Counted from the first letter of the stretch, positions 31,164 to 40,757 are shown. The stretch is DNA of 64,000 bases from an uncultured bacterium (GCA_905216025.1 CAJMSE010000017.1:1-64000); one strand, 5' to 3'. Notes: generated by a model from the letters alone, not told the origin. Numbers and translations: made by a program.

Positions 31164-33719
31164 TTATATCCGCTCTATATGTGAAGACTCTACCCAGCCT
31201 TTCCTCCCATCAGGCAAGCGTATCTCTTTCCAATCCATAAGCACGCCGTCAAGAATCTCAACCTTAGCACCTTCATGGAGAATAAACAAATCCATACCTC
31301 CGCTCGAAGGGCTCTTCTTTATCAGGACGATGGGCGACACTATCACAGCCTCCGAATGGGAGACAAGTTTCCGGTTCTGTTCGTAGGCGAACAAAGTGGA
31401 AAATAAGAATATAACGGCAAAGAACAGGCTGCCGAAAAAGCCTATTTTCTGAATCAGCACACGCTTTGGGAATAGATAGAATACGGCAAATACAAAAATC
31501 AGAGCCAATGAAATGAAACCCAAATTTATCCATTTATCAATGCCGATACAATTCTTCAAGGAATTATACCACTCGACAAAGAACACCCTTGAGCGCGGCA
31601 CAATCTTGTCGACGGTCTTGCCGTTGGCAATCTTGAGGTTGTGCCTGACGTCTTCATCCCCCTGGTCAAGCAGCAAGGCACGTTCATAATTTATTATAGC
31701 GCGGGATATATTACCAGTTCTGTAATATGCATTGCCAAGATTATAATACAGGTCTACGCTTCCGCCGGAACGCAGCAGGCTCTCGTAACTCTTTATCGCC
31801 TGATGATATTGCTTCTGGTTGTAAGCCCTGTCGGCATCTTCCTTAGTCACTGCATGCAATGAGCCTGGGGCAATGCACATCATCAGAAACACTGCAATCA
31901 GTACCATCAGATTCCTCCGTGATGAATTCTTCTTCATCTCATCTTCAATCTTCGTTATAACACCCATAGCCGTATCGAAAGTTTTAGTCATATTACCTTT
32001 TGCATCTCCAGGGGCATATCGCGCAAACTCGCACTCGTCGAGAGCTCCTATAAACTCGCTTATTATGCCTTCACCGACATTTTTCTCAGACAGTTTCTGA
32101 CTGATATTGTCGCGTGAAATCTGCTCCACTGGGATATTGAGCTTATTCCCTATATATCCCCACAAGGCCCTGAGGACCTCATCGTAGAATTCATCCTGCT
32201 TGTTTTCAAGCATCAGTCTCTTCGCTTTCTTTAGACGCCTGGTTGCCACTTTGTTGGCCTTGCGCATCTTTGAGCCTTCATCATCCGCTCCGACACGGCC
32301 CACATAGCGGCGCGCAATGGCCAGGGCGATGAAAAGCAGGACAAACAGTCCCATCGTCATCTTATACTCCGACGACCACCAGCCGATACCGTCTCCGGTG
32401 TCTACGCTGTCATAACGTATGTCGCGAATGTCCATATCCTGCTGCGTCCCGGCACCGGTACCACTACCGCCGCTATATGCCGCATCCTTAGGATTCTTAT
32501 CGACATCCAGCGTGAAGGCGTCCGATTTCAATGTCCGGTAGCTGTCTGTCTTCACATCATAATATATGAACTCAACCGCCGGTATCTTAAACTGTCCCTG
32601 ATTACGGGGCACGGCGAGGTATTCGTAAACCACGCTACCCTCAACGCCGTTCACCGTGAGCTTCGTCTTGTCGGTCGTCTTGACGTCATAGGTATCAAAG
32701 TCTTTCGGGAACTTCACTACCGGAGCCTTTATCAGCTTGAGGTTTCCTATTCCGGAAACGGTCACACGAACAGTCACAGGCTCATTGGTCTTCACCGATG
32801 AGGCGCTGACCGTCGCAGACATATCAAACACTCCCACTCCACCGGAGAACCCGGAAGGACGGGCGGGCAACGGATCGACCTGCAATGACACGCCGGGAGC
32901 TTTCAGACTGTGCTTTACCTCGACATAGCCGGAACCGCCGTTGAAGAATGCTTCAAAGGGGTCGACACTCCTGTCCTGCAATGCCACCACTCCGTTAAAC
33001 GTTATGCTGGGAATATCCAGCTTGCCCGTCATCTGCGGGAACATGACATATTGACTCCACGTGACAGTCTTGTAAGGCCGTCCGTTGAATGTCTCTATCT
33101 TAAAATTCTTCTGCTGAGGTAACTGAATCTCCTGCGTATGAAATCCTTTCAAGTCGGGCATCTTTCCCGTCAACTGGGTCAAATCCACCAACGTATACAC
33201 CTTATAAGTAAGCAGGATTGGCTCTTGCTCGTGCACACGGCTTTTGCTCGCACTCACCTTTATAAACAAATCAGACCCAGAAATCCTCCTTGAAGACGAG
33301 TGACTCCTCGGTGTCCCCTGCCGGTTTGAGCTACCAGATGCGCCGCCACCGACATTCACCCGCACGGAATTTGAGGTCAGTTTTTTCTTCCCTACATATA
33401 TGGATGCCGCCGGAATGGTAAACGAACCTTTCTTGTTGGCATACAGGACATAAGTATATGTTATAGTCCTTGAACTGGTGGTATGCCCGTTTATCGACTG
33501 AAAACTTGACTGAAACGACTGCGTCGGACCGATAAGCACTTCGAAGGCATCAGGTATGCTGCCGACCGTGAAGCCCGCAACGTCCTGCGTGCTTATCGTA
33601 TACGTCAGCCGGAACTGCTCACCGACCGATACATCCGACGGTGCCTCCGCTACGAACTTCTGTCCGTAAGCAAATGAAGCATAAGCTATATATACTAAAA
33701 ATACAAGTATCTTTCTCAT
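31164..33719 (-). CDS. batDE: Fused BatD-BatE aerotolerance-type protein
   Basis: An 851-residue envelope protein combining two Bat genes. Residues 1-19 are a signal peptide. About 20-430 are BatD-type immunoglobulin-like domains. A transmembrane helix lies near 450 (MGLFVLLFIALAIARRYV), followed by a cytosolic helical region. A second hydrophobic stretch (LMVLIAVFLMMCIAPG, near 600) restarts export. TPR repeats (about 620-710), two transmembrane helices and a C-terminal SH3-like domain (about 790-851, ending DGRKGWVESSHIERI) follow; this second half corresponds to BatE. In Bacteroides fragilis BatA-E were linked to aerotolerance, though later work questioned this. Gene spacing is 2 nt to batBC. 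Confidence 0.85.
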   Translation of the reverse strand: MRKILVFLVYIAYASFAYGQKFVAEAPSDVSVGEQFRLTYTISTQDVAGFTVGSIPDAFEVLIGPTQSFQSSFQSINGHTTSSRTITYTYVLYANKKGSFTIPAASIYVGKKKLTSNSVRVNVGGGASGSSNRQGTPRSHSSSRRISGSDLFIKVSASKSRVHEQEPILLTYKVYTLVDLTQLTGKMPDLKGFHTQEIQLPQQKNFKIETFNGRPYKTVTWSQYVMFPQMTGKLDIPSITFNGVVALQDRSVDPFEAFFNGGSGYVEVKHSLKAPGVSLQVDPLPARPSGFSGGVGVFDMSATVSASSVKTNEPVTVRVTVSGIGNLKLIKAPVVKFPKDFDTYDVKTTDKTKLTVNGVEGSVVYEYLAVPRNQGQFKIPAVEFIYYDVKTDSYRTLKSDAFTLDVDKNPKDAAYSGGSGTGAGTQQDMDIRDIRYDSVDTGDGIGWWSSEYKMTMGLFVLLFIALAIARRYVGRVGADDEGSKMRKANKVATRRLKKAKRLMLENKQDEFYDEVLRALWGYIGNKLNIPVEQISRDNISQKLSEKNVGEGIISEFIGALDECEFARYAPGDAKGNMTKTFDTAMGVITKIEDEMKKNSSRRNLMVLIAVFLMMCIAPGSLHAVTKEDADRAYNQKQYHQAIKSYESLLRSGGSVDLYYNLGNAYYRTGNISRAIINYERALLLDQGDEDVRHNLKIANGKTVDKIVPRSRVFFVEWYNSLKNCIGIDKWINLGFISLALIFVFAVFYLFPKRVLIQKIGFFGSLFFAVIFLFSTLFAYEQNRKLVSHSEAVIVSPIVLIKKSPSSGGMDLFILHEGAKVEILDGVLMDWKEIRLPDGRKGWVESSHIERI

Positions 33720-33720
33720 A

Positions 33721-35421
33721 TTACCAATTCTTCTGTAGTCTTCTTGAACGCTGCGGCTGCATTGCTTTCTTCATCCGCTGCTGCGTATTACGTTCCTGTT
33801 GCATTGCAGCATTCAGCAGTTGCTCGGCATTTTCCTTACTCATCTTATTGTCTTTCTGCTGCTCTTCCTGCTTCTGCTGCTTATCCTTTTCCTGCTTTTG
33901 CTTTTCCTCTTTATTCTTATCCTGCTTGTCTTTATTATCCTGTCCCTTGTTCTTATCCTTCTTGTCGTCCTGCTTCTGCTGCTTCAACTGGCGCTTGCAG
34001 AGCTCCAGATTATACCTCGTCTCGTCGTCATTAGGATTCAGGCGCAGGGCATCCTTATACGCAGCTATCGCTTCCGCGAACATCTTATGCCCCTGACAGA
34101 TAACTCCTATATTATGAAAAGACTTCGCCTTGCGCAGCGGATTCTTCTCCATCTTCGCCGATTGCTCAAACTGACGTATCGCTGCCGAGTCCTTCTGCTG
34201 GAGCAACAAGGCATTACCAAGGTTGTACACGGCCTGCGCATTGTCCCTGTTCTTCTCAATGGCTTTCCTGTAACTGACCTCTGCTTCAGTGTAGTTCTTG
34301 CTCCTATACTGCTTGTTTCCGCTGCGTATATACCCGCGTTCAGACTGTCCATAGGTGCCGACGGCCGGCATAGCGAAGAGCAGCAGCAAGCCCGCAGTCC
34401 TCCTGCCGAACAGCTTTATATTACGGAAACGCCGGTTCTTGCGCTCCATCAGACACACTTCAATAAGCAACAGCAATACCGCTATGATGCAGAACACCTG
34501 AAACTGCTCGTCATAATCACTATAAACGCTGCTTGAAACCTCGCTCTTCGCCAGCTTGTCAAGCTCCTTGCTCAGCCTCTCCTGCGCATTGCTGTTATTG
34601 TCCACGTGGATATAGGCGCCGTTTCCGGCCACGGCTATCTCCTTACACATATCCTCATTAAGCACGGACATCACCGTATTGCCTGTATTGTCGGTGATAT
34701 ATCCGGTGCCGTCGGCAGTCTTTATCGGCGCGCCGCCGGCCGAACCGATGCCGAGAACAAAGACGTTCATGCCTTTCTTCCTTGCCTGTTCGGCAGCCTC
34801 CACGGCTCCGCCCTCGTGGTCTTCGCCATCCGTTATCACGATGATGGCCTTTCCTACCCCCTCCTGCTGGGTGAAACTGTGCGACGCCATGTTGATCGCC
34901 GTCGCAATGTCAGTACCCTGTGCCTCTATCAACGAAGGGTTGATGTTGTTCAGGAACATCTTTGCCGATACGAAATCACTCGTTATCGGCAACTGCACGA
35001 ATGCCTCGCCGGCAAAGACAATAAGCCCAATCTTGTCGTTCGAGAAGTTGTCGACAAGGTCTTCGACGAGCATCTTGCTCCTGTCCAAGCGGCTGGGAGA
35101 CACATCCTCCGCCAGCATGGAGTTGCTTATATCCATTGCAATGACCGTCTCAATTCCCACACGCTTGTCCGTGGTTATCCTTGTGCCCATCTGCGGGCGT
35201 GCCATCACGATTATAAGAAGGGCCAAGACCGCTTCAAGCAGCCAGAACTTTACAGCCGGCCGCCATCCCGAGACATCCGGCATCAGTTCTTTCAGCAAGT
35301 TCAAATCGCCGAACTTGCGCAGCCTGCGGCGTTGCCTCAGTCCTGTGAGATACCTGATTAAAGCCAATACAGGCACTACTGCCAACAAATATAAATATGC
35401 AGAATCCTCAAATCTGAACAT
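33721..35421 (-). CDS. batBC: Fused BatB-BatC protein: VWA domain plus TPR repeats
   Basis: A 566-residue membrane protein. Two N-terminal hydrophobic helices precede a von Willebrand A domain (about 90-290) with an intact metal site: MDISNSMLAED (DxSxS), and later ITDGEDHEGG. A third transmembrane helix lies near 315. After a short hydrophobic stretch (near 345) come TPR repeats (about 365-480: NKQYRSKNYTEAEVSYRKAI, AVYNLGNALL, AIAAYKDALRLNPND). The tail is extremely rich in Lys, Gln, Asp and Glu (about 485-545). It equals BatB joined to BatC. It likely forms complexes with BatA (2-nt gap). Confidence 0.88.
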   Translation of the reverse strand: MFRFEDSAYLYLLAVVPVLALIRYLTGLRQRRRLRKFGDLNLLKELMPDVSGWRPAVKFWLLEAVLALLIIVMARPQMGTRITTDKRVGIETVIAMDISNSMLAEDVSPSRLDRSKMLVEDLVDNFSNDKIGLIVFAGEAFVQLPITSDFVSAKMFLNNINPSLIEAQGTDIATAINMASHSFTQQEGVGKAIIVITDGEDHEGGAVEAAEQARKKGMNVFVLGIGSAGGAPIKTADGTGYITDNTGNTVMSVLNEDMCKEIAVAGNGAYIHVDNNSNAQERLSKELDKLAKSEVSSSVYSDYDEQFQVFCIIAVLLLLIEVCLMERKNRRFRNIKLFGRRTAGLLLLFAMPAVGTYGQSERGYIRSGNKQYRSKNYTEAEVSYRKAIEKNRDNAQAVYNLGNALLLQQKDSAAIRQFEQSAKMEKNPLRKAKSFHNIGVICQGHKMFAEAIAAYKDALRLNPNDDETRYNLELCKRQLKQQKQDDKKDKNKGQDNKDKQDKNKEEKQKQEKDKQQKQEEQQKDNKMSKENAEQLLNAAMQQERNTQQRMKKAMQPQRSRRLQKNW

Positions 35422-35423
35422 AA

Positions 35424-36422
35424 CTATGGTATCCTCCTAAACATTGTGATTCTTAATAATATTTCCAACAGCATGGCAACAGCCGCTACAACGGCGAACG
35501 GCTGGAATGCATCGTATTTCCTGCTGTATTTCTTCACGTTGAACTTAGATTTCTCCAGCTTGTCAATCTCCTTGTAGATGTTCTGCAATTCGCGGGTGTT
35601 CGTCGCGCGATAGAAGTCGCCTCCGGTCTCTTCGGATATTCCCTTCAGCGTGTTGTGGTCTATCTCGACCGGCAGATAAACATACTGTATCCTTCCTCCT
35701 ACTTCCTGCGGATAGGGAGCGGGCTTCTCCGTGCCAACGCCGATTGTGTATACACGTATTCCGAAGCTCTTTGCAATCTCGGCAGCGGTCATCGGAGAGA
35801 TGTCTCCCATGTTGTTACTTCCGTCCGTGAGAAGTATCGCCACCTTGCTCTTCGCCTTCGAATCCTTCAGTCTGCTTACGGCATTGGCCAGTCCCATGCC
35901 TATGGCCGTTCCGTCTTCGATAAGTCCCCGGGCGGCAATGTCCGTCCTGACGTTCTGCAGCAGACTGAGCAGCGACGCATGGTCGGCCGTCATCGGGCAC
36001 TGCGTGAATGCCTCGCCGGCAAATATCGTAAGACCGATATTATCGTTGGGACGATCCGTAATGAATTCCGCCGCCACCTGCTTTGAAGCCTCGAGCCTGT
36101 TCGGCTTCAGGTCTTCGGCAAGCATACTGGTGGAAACGTCCATCACCATCATTATATCTATGCCCTCCACAGACTTGTTCTTCCAGGAGTTACTTGTCTG
36201 CGGACGTGCCAGAGCTATCACAATGAATACGAAAGTCACCAACCTCAGCAAGGGCACCACCGGCATGAGCATTACCCGCCAGCTCTTCTGCATGTGCAGA
36301 TAAGCCGATGAATCGCTCATGCGCATTGTCGGCTCCGTCTTCTTTCTATACAGTATATACCATATTATATAAGGTATAACGAGTAATAATAAGAACAAAT
36401 ACTCTTTATTGGCAAATTCCAT
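35424..36422 (-). CDS. batA: BatA-type von Willebrand A domain membrane protein
   Basis: A 332-residue protein with hydrophobic helices near residues 8-25 and 55-72 and at the C-terminus (near 308-325), and a VWA domain between (about 85-290). The metal-ion-dependent site is intact: MDVSTSMLAED, with LTDGSNNMGD further on. It is paralogous to the VWA part of the next gene. MoxR ATPases often act on such VWA partners; here moxR starts the same run. Confidence 0.9.
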   Translation of the reverse strand: MEFANKEYLFLLLLVIPYIIWYILYRKKTEPTMRMSDSSAYLHMQKSWRVMLMPVVPLLRLVTFVFIVIALARPQTSNSWKNKSVEGIDIMMVMDVSTSMLAEDLKPNRLEASKQVAAEFITDRPNDNIGLTIFAGEAFTQCPMTADHASLLSLLQNVRTDIAARGLIEDGTAIGMGLANAVSRLKDSKAKSKVAILLTDGSNNMGDISPMTAAEIAKSFGIRVYTIGVGTEKPAPYPQEVGGRIQYVYLPVEIDHNTLKGISEETGGDFYRATNTRELQNIYKEIDKLEKSKFNVKKYSRKYDAFQPFAVVAAVAMLLEILLRITMFRRIP

Positions 36423-36477
36423 ATACTACCTTCTCTTTTATAAAAACACCATATTCCGGGCGTATACCGCCATCCCG

Positions 36478-37542
36478 TCAGGAGAGCAGCTGCCACATAT
36501 CATATACCACCCATACCAACAGAACGAGACAAGCCGCCGCTATCGCGGCTATCGCAGCCTTCAGCATCATGCGCGACCGGTGCGACCTCATGTCCTCCTC
36601 AGATATCGGTGTCTCCGGTTCCTCCACCGGCATCTTCTCTATCTTGGTAGAGTTGATGAACTCTATGGCATTTACAAGATTCCTGTCGTTTTCGTTTATG
36701 AGCGTCGAATACTTGGCAAACTTCACGAGGTCTGCCGTCCGGAACAGTTCGCGGAGCTCGTCGATGGCGTTCCGGTCGCTCTCCTCCATCAGCCGTCCAA
36801 TAATCTCGTCGCTGGTCATCTCCATCGCATTGAACCCGTAGCGCTCATGGATATACCGGCGCAGGGTATCCGTCAGCTTGGTGTAGTACTCCTTCTGATT
36901 GTCCGAAACGGTCATCCTGTCCGACTTGATTTCCTCTATCGACTTCATCGCCTTTTGGTGAGGAAGCAGGCGTTTTATTATCCTGATACGCTTTATGATT
37001 GGTTTGTTGTCGCGCATCCGCAAGTAGAGGTATCCTCCGAAGACGGCCAATACCAGCAACAGGACGCTGTTCCAGAATATTCCGGACCAGTCGCTCCACA
37101 TGAACGGATTGTCCTGAACATCCTTGATGCCAAAGAACTGGTCGACATTTGTCGTGTCCACATTCACCGTCAGCACTTTCAGTGCAAGACTCTTACTCTT
37201 ATATTTCTTACCATCTACCGACACTTCGAATGGCGGAAGATAATACAAATTTGCGTCAAACGAGGTCAATGTATATATACGGGAATATCTCATCCCATTC
37301 TCTATCGTCTCTTCTGGAACCTCATCCGTGCCGAGAACCTCAACTCCCGGTATTATCATCTGCTGACTGCCGAACGCAGGGAACACCACCGCCGACGGCT
37401 TGTCCGTTGTCGCCGACACGGTCACATGCACCTGTTGACCGATAAACATCTCGATAGAGTCTATCCTTGCCTCCACCGATACGTTAGCCGCAACAGACAA
37501 GCACATTGCATTCAAGACGATAAGCAACAGCAATCTTCTCAT
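36478..37542 (-). CDS. Exported membrane protein of the Bat operon, unnamed family
   Basis: A 354-residue protein with signal peptide (MRRLLLLIVLNAMCLSVA), a periplasmic beta-rich domain (about 22-175, reminiscent of the BatD fold), a transmembrane helix (IFWNSVLLLVLAVFGGYLYL, near 187), and a cytosolic helical region (about 215-315). A second helix lies close to the C-terminus (AAIAAIAAACLVLLVWVVYDM). It always sits, in Bat operons I know of, between the DUF58 and VWA genes. The molecular role is unknown. The start is ATG 37542; an in-frame TTG lies 6 nt upstream. Confidence 0.75.
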   Translation of the reverse strand: MRRLLLLIVLNAMCLSVAANVSVEARIDSIEMFIGQQVHVTVSATTDKPSAVVFPAFGSQQMIIPGVEVLGTDEVPEETIENGMRYSRIYTLTSFDANLYYLPPFEVSVDGKKYKSKSLALKVLTVNVDTTNVDQFFGIKDVQDNPFMWSDWSGIFWNSVLLLVLAVFGGYLYLRMRDNKPIIKRIRIIKRLLPHQKAMKSIEEIKSDRMTVSDNQKEYYTKLTDTLRRYIHERYGFNAMEMTSDEIIGRLMEESDRNAIDELRELFRTADLVKFAKYSTLINENDRNLVNAIEFINSTKIEKMPVEEPETPISEEDMRSHRSRMMLKAAIAAIAAACLVLLVWVVYDMWQLLS

Positions 37543-37544
37543 AA

Positions 37545-38414
37545 TCAACCTCTTTGTTTAAATAGCATAAGCAACGATTTAACATAGTCATCGTCTGTTG
37601 CAATGCTGATGTTATCCACATTACTCTTATTGAAAACATCATTCAGACGGTCCTGCCGGTTCATCCAATAGCGATGATGTGCCTGCCGCACCCTCTTGCT
37701 TCCGGTATCGACATACTGCTCCACACCGGTCTCAGCGTCCCGTATCTTTATCAATCCCACATCCGGGAGTTCCTTAGCGCGCCTGTCGTACACCTGAATG
37801 GCCACGACATCATTCTTGCGGCTGCAGATGCTCAGCGGCTGCAGGAAGTCGTCCTTCACATAGAAATCACTAAGTATGAAAGCCGTGCACTGCCGTTTCA
37901 TCACTCCCGACAGAAACTCCAGCGCCTTGCTGATGTCTGTCTTCCTGCTCTCGGGCTTGAAGTCAAGCATCTCGTGTATGATGTACAGGATGTGCTTGCG
38001 TCCCTTCTTCGGCGGGATATACTTCTCTATCTTGTCCGAAAAGAATATGACGCCTATCTTGTCGTTGTTCTGTATGGCGCTGAAAGCCAAGGTAGCGGCA
38101 ATCTCGGCAACCATGTCGCGCTTCATCTGCCGCTGCGTACCGAAGTCGAGGGAGCCGCTGACATCGATGACAAGCATCACCGTCAGCTCCCGTTCCTCCT
38201 CAAATACCTTGACGTACGGCCGGTTGAAGCGTGCCGTGACATTCCAGTCAATGTCGCGCACGTCGTCTCCGAATTGATATTCACGGACCTCGCTGAAAGC
38301 CATCCCCCTGCCCTTGAATGCAGAATGGTACTGGCCGGCAAAGATATTAGAACTCAGCCGGCGGGTCTTGATCTCAATCTTCCGTACCTTCGCTATAAGT
38401 TCATGAGCCTCCAT
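37545..38414 (-). CDS. DUF58 domain protein (Bat/MoxR operon)
   Basis: A 289-residue soluble protein with the DUF58 core motif FKGRGMAFSEVREYQFGDDVRDIDW (residues about 34-58) and a VWA-like fold after it (VMLVIDVSGSLDFG near residue 80, a DxSxS-type site). DUF58 proteins are regular partners of MoxR AAA ATPases. Its start overlaps the moxR stop by one base. Confidence 0.9.
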   Translation of the reverse strand: MEAHELIAKVRKIEIKTRRLSSNIFAGQYHSAFKGRGMAFSEVREYQFGDDVRDIDWNVTARFNRPYVKVFEEERELTVMLVIDVSGSLDFGTQRQMKRDMVAEIAATLAFSAIQNNDKIGVIFFSDKIEKYIPPKKGRKHILYIIHEMLDFKPESRKTDISKALEFLSGVMKRQCTAFILSDFYVKDDFLQPLSICSRKNDVVAIQVYDRRAKELPDVGLIKIRDAETGVEQYVDTGSKRVRQAHHRYWMNRQDRLNDVFNKSNVDNISIATDDDYVKSLLMLFKQRG

Positions 38415-39409
38415 TAAGGAACTTCCACCTTATTTATTATTCTACTTACAACCTCCTCGCTTGTCACATTGCTTGCCTCGGCTTCGTAGGTAAGGCCTAT
38501 CCTGTGGCGGAGCACGTCGTGGGCTACAGCGCGTACATCTTCGGGGACGACGTAGCCGCGTCTCTTTATGAATGCGTATGCACGCGAAGCCTTCGCAAGG
38601 TTGATGCTTGCACGGGGGCTGCCGCCGAAGGATATGATATCCTTGAGGCCGTTGAGGCCGTAGCGCTCGGGATATCTCGTCGCGAAGACGAGGTCTGCAA
38701 TGTACTGCTCTATTTTCTCGTCGATGTACACTTCGCGCACGACAGAGCGGGCTTTTAGTATCTCCGATGCCGAAACCACCGGCTTGACGTCGAACGTGCT
38801 GCCGGAGATATTGCCGCGGATAATCTGCTTTTCCTCTTCAAGAGTAGGATAGTCAATGATGACCTTCAGCATGAAACGGTCCACCTGAGCCTCGGGCAGC
38901 ATGTAGGTACCCTCCTGCTCTATCGGGTTCTGCGTCGCCATGACCAGGAACGGGTTAGGCAGTTCGAACGTCTCGCTGCCTATCGTCACATGCTTCTCCT
39001 GCATAGCCTCGAGCAGTGCGCTCTGCACCTTGGCCGGAGCACGGTTTATCTCGTCTGCAAGGACGAAGTTGGCAAAAACCGGTCCCTTCTTCACCTGAAA
39101 CTTCTCATCTTTCTGCGAGTAGATAAGCGTACCCGTGACATCGGCCGGCAAGAGGTCCGGTGTGAACTGTATACGGCTGTAGCGCGAGTCTATGAGTTGC
39201 GAAAGCGTCTTTATAGCCAGCGTCTTCGCCAGTCCGGGGACACCCTCGAGCAATATATGTCCGTCACTCAGCAGACCTATAAGCAACGAGTCGACAAGAT
39301 GTTTCTGGCCAACGATAACCTGTTCCATTCCTCTTACGAGAGTGGTTATGAACGCGCTCTGCTGCTCAATCCTTATGTTCAGCTCACGTATATCAATTGC
39401 ATCTGACAT
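38414..39409 (-). CDS. moxR: MoxR-family AAA+ ATPase
   Basis: A 331-residue cytosolic ATPase with Walker A EGVPGLAKTLAIKTL (near residue 54), Walker B LADEINRAPAKVQSALLEAM (near 118), sensor 1 MATQNPIEQEGTY (near 157) and a C-terminal lid. MoxR proteins act as chaperone-like regulators of VWA-domain partners, here BatA and BatBC. It heads a ten-gene run. A -7-like TAATTTTG lies at 39462-39455 without a clear -33 box. The remaining gap to 39553 shows nothing else. Confidence 0.95.
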   Translation of the reverse strand: MSDAIDIRELNIRIEQQSAFITTLVRGMEQVIVGQKHLVDSLLIGLLSDGHILLEGVPGLAKTLAIKTLSQLIDSRYSRIQFTPDLLPADVTGTLIYSQKDEKFQVKKGPVFANFVLADEINRAPAKVQSALLEAMQEKHVTIGSETFELPNPFLVMATQNPIEQEGTYMLPEAQVDRFMLKVIIDYPTLEEEKQIIRGNISGSTFDVKPVVSASEILKARSVVREVYIDEKIEQYIADLVFATRYPERYGLNGLKDIISFGGSPRASINLAKASRAYAFIKRRGYVVPEDVRAVAHDVLRHRIGLTYEAEASNVTSEEVVSRIINKVEVP

Positions 39410-39553
39410 AGTTATTTCTTGTTTTGTTATTATACATCAATTTAAAATTAGACACAAAATTAGTCAATATAATGAATTACCGGCCTAATTACCTGTCTAA
39501 ATAATATTAAAATACTTCTTTGTTTTTATATTTTAAGAAACTTTTGATTAATA

Positions 39554-40753
39554 TTACTTTCTCTTTTTCTTTTTAAGCTCCAGCTTGGGGATTTTCAGGC
39601 GCTGTCCCTCGGTAATCCTGGCGTTCTGCCCTATACCGTTGTAGACCTCTATATAGCATTCCATGCCGTCGCCCAGCGTCCTCCGGGCTATGCCCGCCAT
39701 GGTCTCTCCAGCCTTCACCGTGCGCACGTGGTCCGTGCCTATGATGCGGTAGGCGCCGGTCTTCACCCTGTTGTCCATTTCCTCATAATTGGCATAGCCG
39801 GCGGCCTCAGCCTTTGGCTTAGACACGGATACGGCCGCCACGGTGTCACGCTTGACGACTGCCACTGTATCGGCTGCCGGCTTGACGGCAGTGGTATCCG
39901 GGTTCTTCACAGACTTTGCGGCTACAGATTTCTTCACTGCCTCCTGCTTCACGACGGCAGGCCTCTCCATCTCAGCCTCATAACGTCCATAGCGATAGCC
40001 GCCGTATGCTGCAAGACAGACAAGGGCGATAGTGACTACTATGAGCAACAGGTTGCGGCACCAATGACTGCCGACACCATCTTCCAAGACGTCCCCTTCG
40101 GGTTTCTGTACGGAGACTTCTTCCGTAACCTCCTGATTATCTGCCGTAATAACAAACTTTGGTTCATCTTTTTGTTCCGGTTCGTCCTCCACGGCAGGCT
40201 CTTGCGTTTCCGCTACAATCTCCGGAGCTTCCACATTCTCAGGTCCGGACACGGCGGCTTCCGGTCCGGCCTCCGGTAATACCGGTTCTACCGATGATAC
40301 AATCACCTCTTCAGCGAGTGGCTCTCCGACAGTCTCCAAAGTTTCTTCCATGTCCGGTTCGCCGGCAGAATCATCATCTGTACGGTCCTGCTCCAGCTCC
40401 TCTTCTGCAGGTTTTGCCGGTTCAAGCTCAATCTCCTCTCCGAGGATGACGGTATCAAACTGTGAGAACGGCTTGTTGACAAGTTCCTTCATGGTCGTAT
40501 CAGGAGTAAAGGTTATCTTCCCATGGCTATCTATGAGCACACGCTCACCAGTGTTGACGTTGACGCTCTCACGTGCCTCCACCCCGATTATCTTGAATGT
40601 TCCGAGTCCCTTTATCTTCACCTGACGGTCGCTGTCGAGTCCCGTTCTTATCACATCGAAAACAGAACTGACGAAGTTTTCCGCCTCAGCGGGTGTCAGT
40701 CCGTACTTATCCAAAAGAATCTTTGCTACTTCCTGTATTGAAATCTTACCCAT
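39554..40753 (-). CDS. HU-family DNA-binding protein with transmembrane helix and C-terminal LysM domain
   Basis: A 399-residue protein of unusual design. Residues 1-92 are an HU/IHF-like domain (IKGLGTFKIIGVEARESVNVNTGE, the beta-arm region). Residues about 105-228 are acidic and proline-rich. One transmembrane helix lies at 235-253. A Lys/Ala/Thr-rich spacer (260-335) leads to a LysM domain at 340-389 (HVRTVKAGETMAGIA, IEVYNG, EGQRLKIPK). With HU in the cytosol, LysM would face the periplasm and could bind peptidoglycan, making the protein a candidate link between the chromosome and the cell wall. Topology and binding are inferred. It lies 4 nt after a plain HU gene. Confidence 0.85.
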   Translation of the reverse strand: MGKISIQEVAKILLDKYGLTPAEAENFVSSVFDVIRTGLDSDRQVKIKGLGTFKIIGVEARESVNVNTGERVLIDSHGKITFTPDTTMKELVNKPFSQFDTVILGEEIELEPAKPAEEELEQDRTDDDSAGEPDMEETLETVGEPLAEEVIVSSVEPVLPEAGPEAAVSGPENVEAPEIVAETQEPAVEDEPEQKDEPKFVITADNQEVTEEVSVQKPEGDVLEDGVGSHWCRNLLLIVVTIALVCLAAYGGYRYGRYEAEMERPAVVKQEAVKKSVAAKSVKNPDTTAVKPAADTVAVVKRDTVAAVSVSKPKAEAAGYANYEEMDNRVKTGAYRIIGTDHVRTVKAGETMAGIARRTLGDGMECYIEVYNGIGQNARITEGQRLKIPKLELKKKKRK

Positions 40754-40757
40754 ATGC

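Noticed and set aside
26213..39409. A mobile or defence island
   Set aside because: All genes belong to known Bacteroidetes housekeeping or Bat families, and there is no integrase, transposase, direct-repeat boundary or obvious base-composition change.
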